From assembly GCF_963678635.1 (NCBI RefSeq), contig NC_087063.1, positions 18,459,814 to 18,523,813 on the forward strand: DNA of 64,000 bases. Direction: 5' to 3'. A program made the translations under genes and the position numbers. The stretch is from Symsagittifera roscoffensis. Lineage: Eukaryota > Xenacoelomorpha > Acoela > Convolutidae. Shown here one piece after another: positions 1 through 12,367 of this stretch. The notes under the pieces were generated by a model. It was not told the DNA's origin. It did no database searches and was given only the letters and a program-made list of their open reading frames with translations. Numbering within the stretch: position 1 is the stretch's first letter; each line of letters starts with the position of its first letter.

Positions 1-857
1 ATTAGCTAAAAAAAACAATCCCTCATTCACACGCACAAAACAGAGATAACCTAGATGCTGCTAATTGAAGGCAACGAAAGACCTCTAAAAGATTTACATA
101 AAATCATACTGCCTTGCACTTGAACCATTCGTTGAGCCATGTTTAAAGCGTCCTTCCATTTTACTCTTTCTTCCAAAGACAATTAAATATTAATACTATC
201 AGGCCACGAGTATTATCCTAAACGTAAGAACAAAACAACTGAAAAAGTGGAACTGCTCAGAATACCAAAATCATAAATGCCGAGCAACAGCAAATACGGA
301 TGGCGAAAATTTCAGTGAAACGAGGGGTGAGCGCAATCATGACATTTCTACGGTAAAACCTGAAGCTCGACTAGTTTGAAAAATATCAAGCATCTGAGCG
401 AGATTCTACCCCGACCGTTTTAGTCAGATTCTTAAAACAAACAGGCATCAAAGGCATGCCATTTTAAAGCACTTTTAGATGGTTTGAACGACCTTTTTTT
501 AGCGCGCCCTTTGGATGTTTGTTGGAATGCCTGTTCCCCTCCTTGTTCATTAATTCTACCTCTGATTCGAAAGAAGGGTCTTAAACTGTACGGAGCTTAA
601 CAGTAGCATATTATGTATCTGCTACTTACTTGAAAAGAAACTGCAAACCAGAGCAGCCAAATGGCCATGCTTTAATGAGCGAAGGTTTCGACATGGAATT
701 TTTTACAGTTTAATTACTTTTTGACTAGTTTTCGCTAAAGAAATTTGACAACATTTCGCTTAGTACAATAAACCGCAAATTTCTTTGCCAAGAGAAGTCA
801 AGCTGTTTTCAATGGTTGAAGGTGGAATGTTTTGAAAGGATTGTGAATAATTTATAC

Positions 858-1036
858 CTCGTCTGGGCCGGCGGCTGAGTGAACCCTTGTATTTGCAACA
901 ATGTCGACATAAGTCAGGGCGGGCTCTTCTCCCATGACACAGTAGGCAGTCATCTTGATGCCCTGCACGGTGACTTCGTAGTATCCATCCGCCCCTAAAT
1001 TGTGCAAAGTGATCGTTGGTCGGCGTACTATTCCGA
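858..1036 (-). CDS. Probable host exon (extracellular-domain-like), left copy
   Basis: On the minus strand an open segment of about 60 codons encodes a peptide containing GYYEVTVQGIKMTAYC and ends at a GAG/GTATAA splice-donor-like site. The inverted copy at 19,653-19,831 has the same frame. Some differences are synonymous (the V-T-V codons) and two near the 3' end change residues. The Y-x-V-x-G-x-x-x-x-x-YC pattern recalls GON-like or fibrinogen-related extracellular modules, but this is only a resemblance. No neighbouring exon was recognised. The acceptor side is weak, so the 5' limit is approximate. Confidence 0.4.
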
Positions 1037-1084
1037 CTCACTGATTACACCTACTCGTTTCTTTGACAAGTTTTGCTTAAAGAT

Positions 1085-2030
1085 TACCCACTGTTGAACT
1101 TTCGTAACGAAGATTACAGGATATTTGAGCTCGAGGTGGTTTTTTCTCCAGCCAAAGTTTGACTTCTTAGCTAGCTATTTTTGACAGAATTTTTGAAAAT
1201 CATTGAAAAAGTATTGTTGTCATGAGCTTATAATTGAAAATATAATTCACCTGTGATCATTTTTAGTAAAGTTATGGGGCTTAAACATTGCTGAAATGTT
1301 TTCTTGTTGACGAAAATGTAATGCATATTCAGAAAAATAATTTATTTCTCTCAGGTCTAATAGTTGAACCATTTCTTTACTCTCTAAAAATTACAAAAAA
1401 CTTTGTGCAGAGCGATCTGGATGCACTTTCCTTCGCTGTAATGATTTTTGGTGTAATAGTTAATGACAACAAGACTGCTCGTATCAGGTCGAATGTTCCG
1501 ACTGCCTGTTAAAATCTATTCAACAAAAAATGTCAAAAAAAATGAAAAATAAAAGTAGATTAGCGAGATTATTTTTTGAAAATTATCCCCCCACATGCCA
1601 TATAAAGAACAGAGTGATAGATTTCGCTCCTAGTAACATATCAATTATGGCAATCAAGCTTTCTTCAACCCATTTGGAAAGATTTCTAAGACGGATTAAA
1701 TTCCGCTTATGAGTTATTGGCGCGAAATATATCGCGCGTTAATTGTCCAAAATTGGCCGAAATGGCAATCTTTAAACCCCTATAACTTTACAAAAAACAA
1801 TTACAGGTAAAATTTTTTTTCAAATTTAGGCTCAGGACAACAATACATTTTGAATGATGTAAAAAAACTGTGTCGAAAATGGCTAGTTAAAAAGTCGAAA
1901 TTCGTCTGAAGAAAAAAAAGCCCACCCGAGCACAAATATTCCGTACAAAAATATCCGTACAAAATAATCCGTAAAAAATATTCCGAGCAAAAATATTCCG
2001 TAAAAAAACCACCCAAGCACAAATATTCGA
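1085..2030. mobile_element. Short TIR element, left-arm copy
   Basis: The ends are roughly 190-bp inverted repeats containing CACCTGTGATCATTTTT and a GTAACGGAATATTTGTGCTCGG-like outer part. The interior contains the motif CGCGAAATATATCGCGCG. No transposase is visible, so it is best read as a non-autonomous, MITE-like element. The inner end is blurred by tandem amplification of an AAATATTCCGTA unit. The same element lies inverted in the right arm at 18,763-19,607, and a partial copy lies at 21,213-21,775. Confidence 0.6.
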
Positions 2031-2577
2031 TTATCTTTTTCCAAGGAAATAAAAATTGATGAGGTTTATTTTTCTTGCTTCTTTAGAAAAACAGATGGAA
2101 AACTAATTTTTCTCGGGTATTTTCGAACTTTGTAGTCAAATTTAAATGGTTTAATTTAGAGACTTAAAAAGTTTTACAGATTAGTTAACGGACTGAAAAA
2201 AAAGTCTTGAAGTCAAGTTGAAACAAAAAACTATTCTCATGATCAGAGTTGGGGATTTGAAAGGTACCATTTCGGCATCAACACTACGCGCCTTTATCAG
2301 TTCTCTACTAATTTCATTTATTTCCTGGCATAGTTTGATATTTAATTTACAGTAAATTTATAGAACAATGAAAACTTGAAGTGCAAAACTGGATTTGTAC
2401 TACTACGACAACACGAGGTTAATATCAAGAGCCTTGTATCAACTCGGAAATTTGCAAAAATTGGAACAAAAAACGTTGATTTGGACTCTTTTTTGAGAAT
2501 TTTACAGCTAGCTGCAGAATTCTCAAAAATTTTACAGCGATCTTAGTGTTGTAAGTCAAATAATTAGTGTTGTAAAA

Positions 2578-5470
2578 TTAGTTTTTTTTGGGATGATTAT
2601 GACCAAATCGTTGGAATTTGGTCATAATATTTTCGTATTCGACAAGAATTTCTGAATCCTGTGTTTTATAAATTGGCTTTTTATATTTACATGCAAGTTC
2701 TGTTTTCGGGTATATTTGAAATCGTGTTAGTTTATTTTCTATATTGTGGAGGTTTCTAAATTTATTGTTATTATTTCTAATTTGACCAGGATTTACTTCT
2801 TCAAATAGAATTGATTCAATAAAAGATTTTTGGTGAAATCTAATCATTCTAGCGTGTATTTTTGCTATTTGGAAAACTGTGCAGGTTTCTTCGGGAAACC
2901 ATACAATGATTGCTTGTGTTCGTGTTTTAGGATCGCAATATCCTTGGTCATTTTTGCAAGGGAGTCGAATTCCTTAGTAAAGAATTGTGTCGTCTTTTAA
3001 ATCTCGTGTAGGTTGTACTTTTTCGAGTTGTATTTTCCAATCAAAAAACATTATTTCTTGATATCCTTTATTTTTTGTGTCTGCTTTGCAATTTGAGGGA
3101 TTATTTATTCCTATATGTGGTATCCAATGTTTGTCATGTAGGTCGTATGTTAACCTTCCGTGTGTTCCATGGAAGGGGAATTTTGTGTCTAGTCTTATGT
3201 GACCTTGGTGTTTTTCAAGTTCTGCTTGATGTGCTAAGTCTGGGAAAACTTGAAAATTTACAAGTTTTCTATTTGTGCCTACGTTTTGTGTTAAGTTTAG
3301 TCGTTTTAGTTCATTTTTACAGTCTTGAGGGCTAAGATGTAGTAATCTTTCTTTATTACTTTGATAAAAAGATTCGTGGTCTAATCGGTTTTTATTTCCG
3401 CTTGAAACTTGTGAACAATGTACTTTCTCATCGGAAAATGTTGCGGTAAATTTGTATCCTGTTTATGTTGTTGATCGGGCTTTTGAGTATAATGTGGCTA
3501 CGATATTTGTTGTTTCTATTGCTTGTGGTTCGGATTCACATTGTGAAACTTGATTTATAGCATATTTGTGTGGTGTTTTTTGTTAATTTTCTTCACAATC
3601 GTAGTGTGTTACTAATAAATCCTGCGGTCCTGTGCGGGGAGAGGGATTTTGATTTGGTTCGGAAAAAATGTGAAAAAGGAGATGGTGAAATGTAAATACT
3701 TTAAGAATATACATGTGTATGACAATCCTGAGTATGGATTATAAAAGGTTATGTATCCGATTGTCTTTTTTGTATATCTATCGTATTCATATTTTATTTC
3801 TGTTGTTATAAATGGGGGAGGTAAAGATTGAGCTGTTATATTTGGAGGGTCTAGTGCAAATGGATGTTGGACAATGTTATTCAATCTTATTGTAAGTTCG
3901 CATTTTAGTGGGAGAATGCTTTGTTGTAGTATTAGGAAATTATGTTCTTGTATATCTTTGTTAATATCGTGTCGATATTGTAATCTTTTTATTGCCCAGT
4001 TGCGTAGTCTATTACTTTCCTGATGTTGACTAAATAGCGTTGGGGGTGCTACGAATGTATTCCAATCTAATCGTAGTGGTATATTTTGAGATGATTGTTC
4101 TTGATATCGTGAATCAAGGTTGGTAGGAAAATTGAGGGGAAATGTTGGTGGTGATATTTGGCTTAAAGAAGGTGTCGAGGGAAGGGAAAGTGTTTCGGGT
4201 AATGTAGATAGTGCAGTATCGAATGAAATGTCAACTGGGTTGCTTACTAAGTTTGGTTCACCGTGAGGGTATTTGTTTGTAACCCAATATGGAGGGCGTT
4301 CTGTGGTTGTTGGTTTATTAAAAGGATTTTCTCTAATTTGTTCTGATGTAGGGGTTGAACCTAAGTAGTCTGATAGAATATTTGAAGTGCTGTGTTGTGA
4401 ATCAGTTGGAGGTGTTTCTGGTAGTGTGCTACTTGAAATGTCTAAGGGACTTGATATTGGTGATTGAGGTATGTTAAATTGAACTCCAGGAGTTTGGAAA
4501 TTTCTATTTCGTCTTGGAGTATAATTTGTCTACTTATTTCGAGTGTGTTTTGGTTTTGGCTTATGTGTCTTACTCTGTTTAGATCTTGTTGTAGGGTTGG
4601 GTATAGTTTATATGTTGGTTCGTATTGTGGTTCACTTAAAGGTGCTTGGCGGACAACGGGTTCTAGTGGTTCGGATAATCTTGCGTGTCTTTCTTCAAAA
4701 GTATATGGATTTTCTTGAAAATAAATGCGTGTAGACGAATGGGGATTGTGGGTACTTGTGAATGTTGATGGGGTTTCCTGGGGTGTTGTTGGTGGGGATT
4801 TGTGTGAGGGTGGTTGATTAGCAATTTTGGAAAATATCTTTGAGGGAAGTCTTTTATGATGAAAATTTATGTTTGTTCCAATAATCTTCATTGAAAAGAA
4901 ATAAGAGAATAGTGGCTAATACGAATGTGATGATTGCCTTTTTTATACATTTACATATTGTCATAATGAGGGATGTTAAAAATGTGAGAAACATTACGAA
5001 GAGTAGAAAAACATCTGTTCTACTAAATAGATTACGAAACATTTAAATAGTTTTGAAATTATCGTACCTGAGGAGGGTATCAAGGATAGTGAGGAGGGAT
5101 ATACATTCTTCAAGGATTGAATAGAAAATTTAAAAAAGATTGCAAAATAGTATCAAAAGTATGAATAGGTTTTCTATGTTATTAGTTAAAAATATTGTAA
5201 AAAGTTTTAAAAGATTTGAAAGTTTGATGAAACGTTTGAAAATTATCTGTTTGAATTTAGTGACCGTTGTTGAGAGAAGCATTTACGAAGTGATTTGGTT
5301 TGTCGAATCGTTTTCAATTTTTTGGGGCTAAATTCGAGTGTGGTCGGATTATTTATTGATTTTTGACAAGTGGGTTGGGTTTCATCAAGTGTTGTTGAGG
5401 GATTATTTTGAGATGTTGGGGAGATCTTCGTAGTTTTGTTTTTGTTTATGGGGTAACGGGGGGTATCCAA
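2578..5470 (-). pseudogene. Post-integrase ORF of the gypsy-type element, possibly env-like
   Basis: Downstream of integrase there are about 2.9 kb of broken coding sequence. Its first part has a strongly hydrophobic stretch (4,854-5,042 encodes FLLFVMFLTFLTSLIM and a second hydrophobic run). A proline/threonine-rich part follows (4,442-4,891). The tail (2,578-3,600) contains well-spaced Cys, Trp and His residues. Position after integrase and the membrane segments suggest an envelope-like third ORF as in errantivirus-type gypsy elements, but the membrane segments lie near the N-terminus, which is not the usual env layout. I do not recognise a family. Confidence 0.45.
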
Positions 5471-6289
5471 TAAATATTCGTACTTTAGGCCAAATGATCA
5501 TGTGCTTTTTATCTTAAGGTTAATTTAATAATTTGGCTTGAGGGTTTTATGAGTGCTAAGTTGGGAAAATATTGTTGATCTTTGTACTGCTTGATAGGAG
5601 AGGGTTGTAATGTTGAGATAATATTTATTGTAGTTGTCAATTTATAGCGGTTTGCTTATTTTTGACCTAGAGGTCTTGAAGTTATAGTTATAGATAAGCT
5701 TCGAGGTGAATATGTGTCGGCTAATAAAGTCTTTTTGCTAGAAATAGCAAAGTGTCTTATTCGGAATGATTTCTATTGGCTGATTTTGAACTAGATCTGT
5801 TCGATTGTTTTTCAGCATGTTATTTTGAAATTGTGTTTGGTTCAAAATAATTAAAAGAAGGTGATGAAAAGGGAAATGAAAGTTATTCTTTAAATTCAAC
5901 TTTCTTGAGTATTTTAGATTGTGGATTGTGGAATGAATGTTTTTTAATTTTTTCTCGGTTGACTTCTAAGCCGTGATGATTCTCTATGTTCAAATTTTTC
6001 TTTTAGATCTTGTGGTAAATATTTTCAGTCAATTTTTTATATCTTCTTTCTTTTTGAGATATTTGTGTTTTTTGCTTAAGAGATGTTTGATTAACAATTT
6101 CTTTTTGTTGATCTAATTTTGAGCTTGTTTGTTTATCGGTGTGATGATTCAATTCAGTTTCTGAATTTTTTTGATCAATTTTTAAGCCTGTGAAAGAATA
6201 TAATTGTGTTAATTTACGGAGTGCGTATTCTTTTGGGTAATAGGGTAATAGGTTATTTCGGTGCTGGATAATTTCTTTCTTATTTGTGT

Positions 6290-7740
6290 CTATTAATTTG
6301 TATGTGACATAGTGGATTTTTCAATTATTTGGTATGGTCCTTTTTGGAGTGGTTGTAACTTTTTAGAAATTCTTTTTTGTGTTGTAAAATTGGGAATTAA
6401 AACAAATGTTCCCATTTTTAAATTTGCTGCTGGTGTAAAGCGTGAATTTATTTGGGTATTTATATTTTGTCTTTGTAGCAATTTTTTTTTTGTTATTTTT
6501 TGATAAATTTCATTGTGTCTTTTATCTCTATTTAAAATCCATTCGGTGTGGGTACCGGAGGCTAGTTTTCAATCTGTGGCTGATCAAAGTGGTCTTCATT
6601 GTGAGTATGTAGTGGTGATGATTTTTTGTTTGGTTGACAATATCCTTGTGCATTTTTATGGGCGTTTGCTGTAAACATTATTGGTTTACGTGGTTTTTGG
6701 TTGAATACCATTTCGTATGGTGACATTCCTAATGTTGTCGTAATTTGTGAATTATATGAAAGTGGAAATAATTTTACATCTGCTGACCATTCAGTCTATC
6801 GGGTGTCTTTTCCATTAATGATAAATCTGAGATATTTTTGTAATGAACGGTTCATAACTTCGACTAATCCATTTGTCCAAGGTGCATGAGATGTATGTGG
6901 TTTATGTTTTATCTTGTATAAGTGGCATAGTGTGATAGTTTCCCTATTAATAATTTCATTGCCATTATCTGTATTTAAAATTTCGGGTAATATAAATTTA
7001 GATATGCAGTGTTCGTAGATATCCAGTGTTGTATATGCATAATAAGCGTTACAATGTGGTACTGGGTTAAGTCCTAGATAATGTGTAAATGAATCAACAT
7101 TTACCATTTTATATGAGTTCCATCTGAGGATGGTGAGATTGGTCCTTTTGAATCGAATGATATTCTGTGATTAAAACAAAGACCTTGTCCTTTAAAATCT
7201 TGTTTTTCTGCGATTTGTTTTTGGTTTAGATTGGGTTTATTTAATTGGGTTTATTTGGATAGGGTTTTTTTATTTAATACTTTTATTCAAATTGATGCAT
7301 TAGAGACATAAAAAATTTTGTATAGAATTTGAATATGTTTTTTTTCTGATCCTGAATGTCCTTTAGCGTGTAGGGAAAGTGAAGTATTGAATGCTATTAA
7401 CTTACTTAAAGGTAGACAAAGTACTTGAAAATTAGGTGTTTGATATTCTGAAATATCTGTGTTTTCTTTTATAGTGGTATTTTTGAACTTACTGAAGTAT
7501 CTAAGGAGTGTTTTGTTTCCTAAGGTTGTAGTATCAGCTTTTGTTGGCTTTGTTTTATATTTATGCCATGATTTGAGTTGTCTAATGACGGGGTCAAGGT
7601 TTTGGTATTTTCGTAGTAAATCGAGTGTAATTTTTTCTGTTGTTGGCAGAAAAATATTTTCTTTTTATATATTTGATAGAGGTATTGTATCAAGTGGGTC
7701 ATGGAGATTAAAAACTTGATTTTTCGTATATTTTGAATCA
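6290..7740 (-). pseudogene. Gypsy-type integrase (broken)
   Basis: The catalytic core is clearest at 6,796-7,107, with the three acidic residues in VNVDSFTHY, LNTDNGNE and NGLVEVMNRSLQ, the D,D(35)E pattern of retroviral-type integrases. Downstream, 6,293-6,481 has KLQPLQKGPYQII, a match to the GPY/F module found at the C-terminus of Ty3/gypsy integrases. The upstream part (7,110-7,740) is interrupted and the N-terminal zinc-binding region cannot be read cleanly. The function would be cDNA insertion; this copy is not intact. Confidence 0.8.
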
Positions 7741-8048
7741 TGTGGTAATGGTCCTGATAAATTTATGTTATCAGTTAGATTTTCCTTTTTTATTAAAGGG
7801 AATGGGTCCTATTTAAGTGGTTTAGGTCTTTATTGTTGAGTATTGTTTTTAATCCAATGTGAATATGGAATTGGTTTAAATGTAGACGTGCCTAATAAAT
7901 CAACTTCATAATGGTTGTTTTGACAATCTAAGTAGAGTGGAAAATGTTGTAGATTGTTTATTTGTGATTGTTCTATGTCGGTTTTTACTGCATATTTACA
8001 TCGAAATTGTGGTGAAGTTTCATCTTTGGCAAGATAAAAATTTAGATT

Positions 8049-8621
8049 TTATGGTATTTCAACTGAAGTTTTTCTTGTTAAGAGTTCAGGTGGTGTATTT
8101 CTACTAAGGGTATCAGGTAGTGCAATGTTTTTTCCTGCTGTCCATACTATGTGTAATTTTGGAAATTTCATTAGTATTAGTTGAAATCTATAATCTCTAT
8201 GGTTTGGATTTGATTTTTGTGTAAAAAGAAGTATGATAGGTTTATGGTCTGTGAAAAAAACTGTTGGATGTTTTGATCCAATCATCAAAATTTCATTTTC
8301 TGTCAAAATGTGTATGATAGCTGTGCATTCTCTCATAAGGGTAGAGAGTCGTCGTTCAGCTTGTGTAAATAGGCGAGAGTTTGCTGAAATAAGATTCATT
8401 TTATTTGTTCCATTGTGGGATTGTAATAAACCTGCTCCGATGCCAAAATTTGAAGCATCGCACATTGCATAAAATGGATGATTTGGATCTGGGATTGTGT
8501 TTGAAATTTGTTCAGTGAGAAATTTTTTAATTTCTTCAAATCGTGTTTGGTGTTCTGTTGTCCATTCAAAAATATTTTGTTGTCTAAGAAAATTATAGAA
8601 TGGTCTTAAGTATAATTGCAT
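8049..8621 (-). pseudogene. RNase H domain of gypsy-type pol
   Basis: A 190-codon open segment has FYAMCDASNFGIGAGL, an RECTAIIHILTE helix, FTDHKPIILL and a terminal ALPDTLSR motif. These are the conserved acidic and DHKP/LSR elements of Ty3/gypsy RNase H. In the intact family this domain degrades the RNA strand of the RNA/DNA hybrid. It directly follows RT in the same direction but is separated from it by frame breaks. Confidence 0.85.
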
Positions 8622-8639
8622 TTTATAAACGTATTTACT

Positions 8640-10068
8640 AAAAAAAAAGAAAACATCCCAAGAAATTCCTGTATTTTCTTTTTCTTTGTTGGTGGTTAAA
8701 GTTTTTGAATTGCGTCAATTCGCGATTTCGGTGGTGTTATAGTATCTTTTTCTATGATGTGTCCAAGAAATTTTACGCGTGTTAAGAAAAATTGTGATTT
8801 ATCTGGGGCCGCTTTCATGTTTTCGTTTTATAAAATTTGATGATGTTTTTCTAGAACTATGAACATTTCATCTTTTGTTTGTGATTGCATAAAAACATCG
8901 TCTAAGTATGTGATTGCTTTTTTACTAAGTATGATGGTCTGTAAAATTTTCTCATAAAGGCTGAGAAAACTGCTGGTCCTATGGATATTCCATAGAATAA
9001 TCTTTTAAATTCGTATTGTTGATTTCCAATAACGAATTGTGTTAGTCGTCGTGATTGTTCATCTAGTGGCATTTGGTTATATGCACTATTAATGTCTGCA
9101 GTTGTGAAATATTTACCGTTTATTTTTGTTAAAATTACTTGGATTGGTTTTATTGGCCTATTGGTTCTATTCTTCTTTATTAACTGGGGACATTTGGATT
9201 CATCAATTAGTGAGGATAATAACAGGGTTAATAAAGGTGTTTCCTTTTGGTTGTTCTTCTTTATTAACTGGGGATATAATTTTGTATTGTTCTAGAGTGT
9301 AAAGTAGTCTATTGATTTTGTCATGTAAATGAATTGGTTTTTTACTTGCTTGTTGTTTTTTGTAAACTGCGTCAAGTTTCAAGGGTAAATGTAGCGGTGA
9401 GTTTATTTTTCCAACGTCAAACTTAGATGTTGCATAAACGTTTGAGTAAATCGGCTAATTTTTCAAATTCATTTTGTGTTAGTTGAGAGTGTTGAAAATT
9501 GAACATTCTTAAGATAATTGGTTGTTCTGTATATTGCGAGATTTTGAAGGTTGGTTTAAAATAAGGTGTTTTTGTGAAATAATCTGTCTTCCTTATTTCA
9601 TTACTTATTGTATGATTTATTGATAGTTCTTCATCGAGGATTGTTGACTGACAAATATCTAATAGTTGTAGTCTTTTATTCACTCTGTATGCTACTTCTT
9701 TTGTGGGGAAATTGTTGCATTAGTCTCGCAATATCCTAAGAGTCCTAAGGGTAAGGTGATTTTGTATGGTGAATTGTTATACACGTGTAGAGAAATAATA
9801 TCGGAATTTGAGTTTTTCATGTATTTTATAGATGAGATTGTTACTCTAAAAAATTGTGAATTGGTCTAAATTCAAAGTCTGACATAAAGAGATGTTGTCT
9901 ATTTTGATTTTTGTCGTATTGATTAACTTGTTTAATTGGAAATTCATAAATGTTACCTGAGAATAGTTTGAGATGTTTTCTTTCTTTATTATAGATGGGG
10001 TAAAATTTTGAGAAAAATGGTTGTTGTTTATTCATTCTTTGGAAGAATGTTAAAGCGGTGTTTTGCAT
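8640..10068 (-). pseudogene. Reverse transcriptase domain of gypsy-type pol (broken)
   Basis: The active-site motif Y-L-D-D is encoded at 8,897-8,908 on the minus strand, preceded by the expected fingers/palm segments (an NQQYEFKRLFYGIS-like stretch near 8,990-9,030). The frame is interrupted several times. A short direct duplication (TTCTTCTTTATTAACTGGGG near 9,172 and again near 9,255) interrupts the domain. It lies between protease and RNase H, as expected for this family. Confidence 0.75.
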
Positions 10069-10189
10069 TCTTGTATATTTATCTTTTATATTAATTTTAC
10101 TATCTAATATTCTAATAGTTGGTATATACTTTGCGATAAATTGAATTCCAATAATATTGTGTTCTATATCTGTGATATGGAATGTTTAT

Positions 10190-10543
10190 TTAAATGGTTT
10201 TTTGAGTTTTGAGAAGTTTATTCTGTTCCATTGTTTTGGTGGGAAGAAGGAAAAGTTGAATTTTTCCATAATTTGTTAGGGTTGAGCCTTGTGCTGTTGC
10301 TAGTCTACTTGTTGTTTTTACGGGTGTTATTTTGATTTCATTCCAAGCTGGAATATTAATGATATTTGATTCTGCTCCAAGGTCTATTAAAAAATCTATT
10401 TCATGGTCTGGTGGTTGAAACTCTTTACATTTTGGACTTTCTAAGAGAAAGGAAATTGTCCAATTTTTTTTCTTTCGGTGATTCTCTTGGTATATTTTGA
10501 AAAATGTGATTTGTACTACAACATGGTGTCTGTTGTTTTTCAA
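10190..10543 (-). pseudogene. Retroviral-type aspartic protease of the gypsy-type element
   Basis: The segment contains DFLIDLGAESNIINIPAW. The D-L-G-A core corresponds to the catalytic D-T/S-G-A of retropepsins, followed by the usual hydrophobic flap-side strand. The Thr-to-Leu change inside the active-site triplet is unusual and fits decay. It sits between gag and RT. It would mature the polyprotein if intact. Confidence 0.7.
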
Positions 10544-10729
10544 GTTGTTGCGACGTTGTTACTTCATTTACTATTTGTTCTATTAATATGTTATTACTTT
10601 TAGGTCTATTGTGATAATTGAAAAGTAATTCCAAATGATTTTCGTAAATTTGTGAATGAAAAGGTTGTTCGTATGTGACAGATTCATAATCTTTTTCAAC
10701 TTCTATCATGTTGACTAAAAGTGTGTTTT

Positions 10730-12367
10730 CTATATCACTGTCACTATCTGTGGATTCACAGTTTATGTGATTTAATTGTAACTCAGTACTTTCTGTGTTT
10801 TCAATACCAGGGGGTTCTGAGTTTGTTTCATCAGATGTTTGTACTTGATTTATTTGTCTCTGATGTTTTGGTGTATTACTTCTATATTTGCTTTGAGAAT
10901 CTGGATAACGTGTGTTATTTCTATGAGGTGATTGAGAGTAGTTTCTTTGTCTATTGTTATAGGTTGAATTCCTATTTTAGAAGTTATCTCGTGATCTATT
11001 TTGATAATTGTTGTAATTGGATCTTTGCTGATTTCGATTATTTGAATAACTTCTGTTCCTAATGTTGGAATAGTTTCGATAACTTTGTATGATGAGTTTC
11101 TTGATCTATCATTTGAGTAGTGTCTATTCCGAGGTTGTGAATGGGATCTGGTATCAGACAAGTAATTATGTCTGTTTGAGTTTGAATGTGAATAATTATT
11201 TCGATAATAGTTTCTCTACTGTGTGATCGACTATGTCGATTTCGTGAGGGATTTGTGAATTTCTTTGATATGGTGATCTACCTCTGTAGTTCGAATTATA
11301 AGGTGATTGATTTCTTGAATGATTTGAGCTGTTTGGTAGTGGTTTTCCAGAGCTGTTGTTGCTATGAATATTTTTCTTTGGTAATTTTTGATCTTTTTTC
11401 ATGTATTGATAGAATGATTTATTTGGTTCTTTGTATTTTGTGGTTTATTTTGATTGTCTTGCTGTTTCTTTCTGCATTCAGCAATACTGTGTCCGTATCT
11501 TCGGCAATAGTTACACCATTTCTTAAGGGATGGTTTACTTTTAAAATTTGGGTTTTTGTCATATATATACAAAATTTAGTGAATTTTTCGGATAAATCTG
11601 TGTCTGAATTATTTATGTTATTTATTTGTGTTGTTTGATTATTATTATTGTACAGTAATTTTAGATTTTCTGTTTCTTCTAGTTTCATAGTGATTTCTGC
11701 TGGTTCTAGTTTATCTACTAGTTTTCTGAAATCTAGATCTGGTTCTCGAATTGAGGAAGGGTGTGATGCTCTCTTTTTAATTGCTATTTTTCGTAATTGA
11801 GGTGTTAGAGTCATCTTTAAATTTTCTGTCATTTTTGTGTTTTTATAACCATGAGTATTTAGTGAGTATGCTTTTCGGACTAGTACTTCGATCCTTACTG
11901 CTAATTGTTTGATTGTTTCGTTTGGTAGTCTACGATTTTCGTTGCATAAAACTCTTTGATGTTGTTTGTTTCCTTCTGAATCAAACATTTTTGAAAATTC
12001 TTGTGTAAGTTTTTTCCAATCTGATTTTTTTTTCTATAGGTAGGACTGAAAACCATTTGTGAGCTGCACCATCATGTGTGGTTTGTACTAACGCTGTGCG
12101 GCTATGTATCCAATTTTGGTGAAGTGGCGTATATTTAAAATTAAATTTGCTGTGACTGCATTTAAATAATCTTCTACAGAGTATTCAGGATCTGTGCCAG
12201 TGAATACCATCAATGACTTGTTTGATTGTATTGATGATCCACCCATAAGGTATAGATTCATAGTCATCTGTAGTGATTCTGCGGCGTTTGGCATTTGTGA
12301 AAAATTTGTGAGTTGAGTTTTTTTGTGATTTCGTGTTGTTGTAAATAATAGGGTAGTGGGATTTCAT
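10730..12367 (-). pseudogene. Gag core, zinc knuckle and basic tail
   Basis: The region 12,088-12,294 has the GTDPEYSVEDYLNAV stretch typical of gag capsid domains in this type of element. The segment 11,419-11,988 continues the capsid fold with RRLPNETIKQLAVRIEVLV. A CX2CX4HX4C zinc knuckle is readable in a shifted frame at about 11,466-11,520. The remainder (10,850-11,402) is rich in Ser, Arg and Asn, as expected for a nucleic-acid-binding tail. The frame is broken at several points. Confidence 0.7.

Larger units (their letters stand above)
1..2577. repeat. Left arm of a large inverted repeat
   Basis: This segment is matched base for base, with scattered changes, by the reverse complement of 18,070-20,690. 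The first bases of the window match the reverse complement near 20,640-20,690, so the arm may continue to the left of the window. The arm carries a probable host exon (858-1,036) and a short element with its own terminal inverted repeats. It differs from the right arm by point changes and by a local amplification of an AAATATTCCGTA-like unit at about 1,920-2,030. It could be an inverted segmental duplication, very long terminal repeats of an element, or an assembly of two haplotypes across the gap. Confidence 0.85.

Noticed and set aside
10721-11638. Plus-strand ORFs rich in Phe, Tyr, Leu and Val
   Set aside because: Antisense of the A/C-rich gypsy gag; composition explains the apparent membrane proteins.
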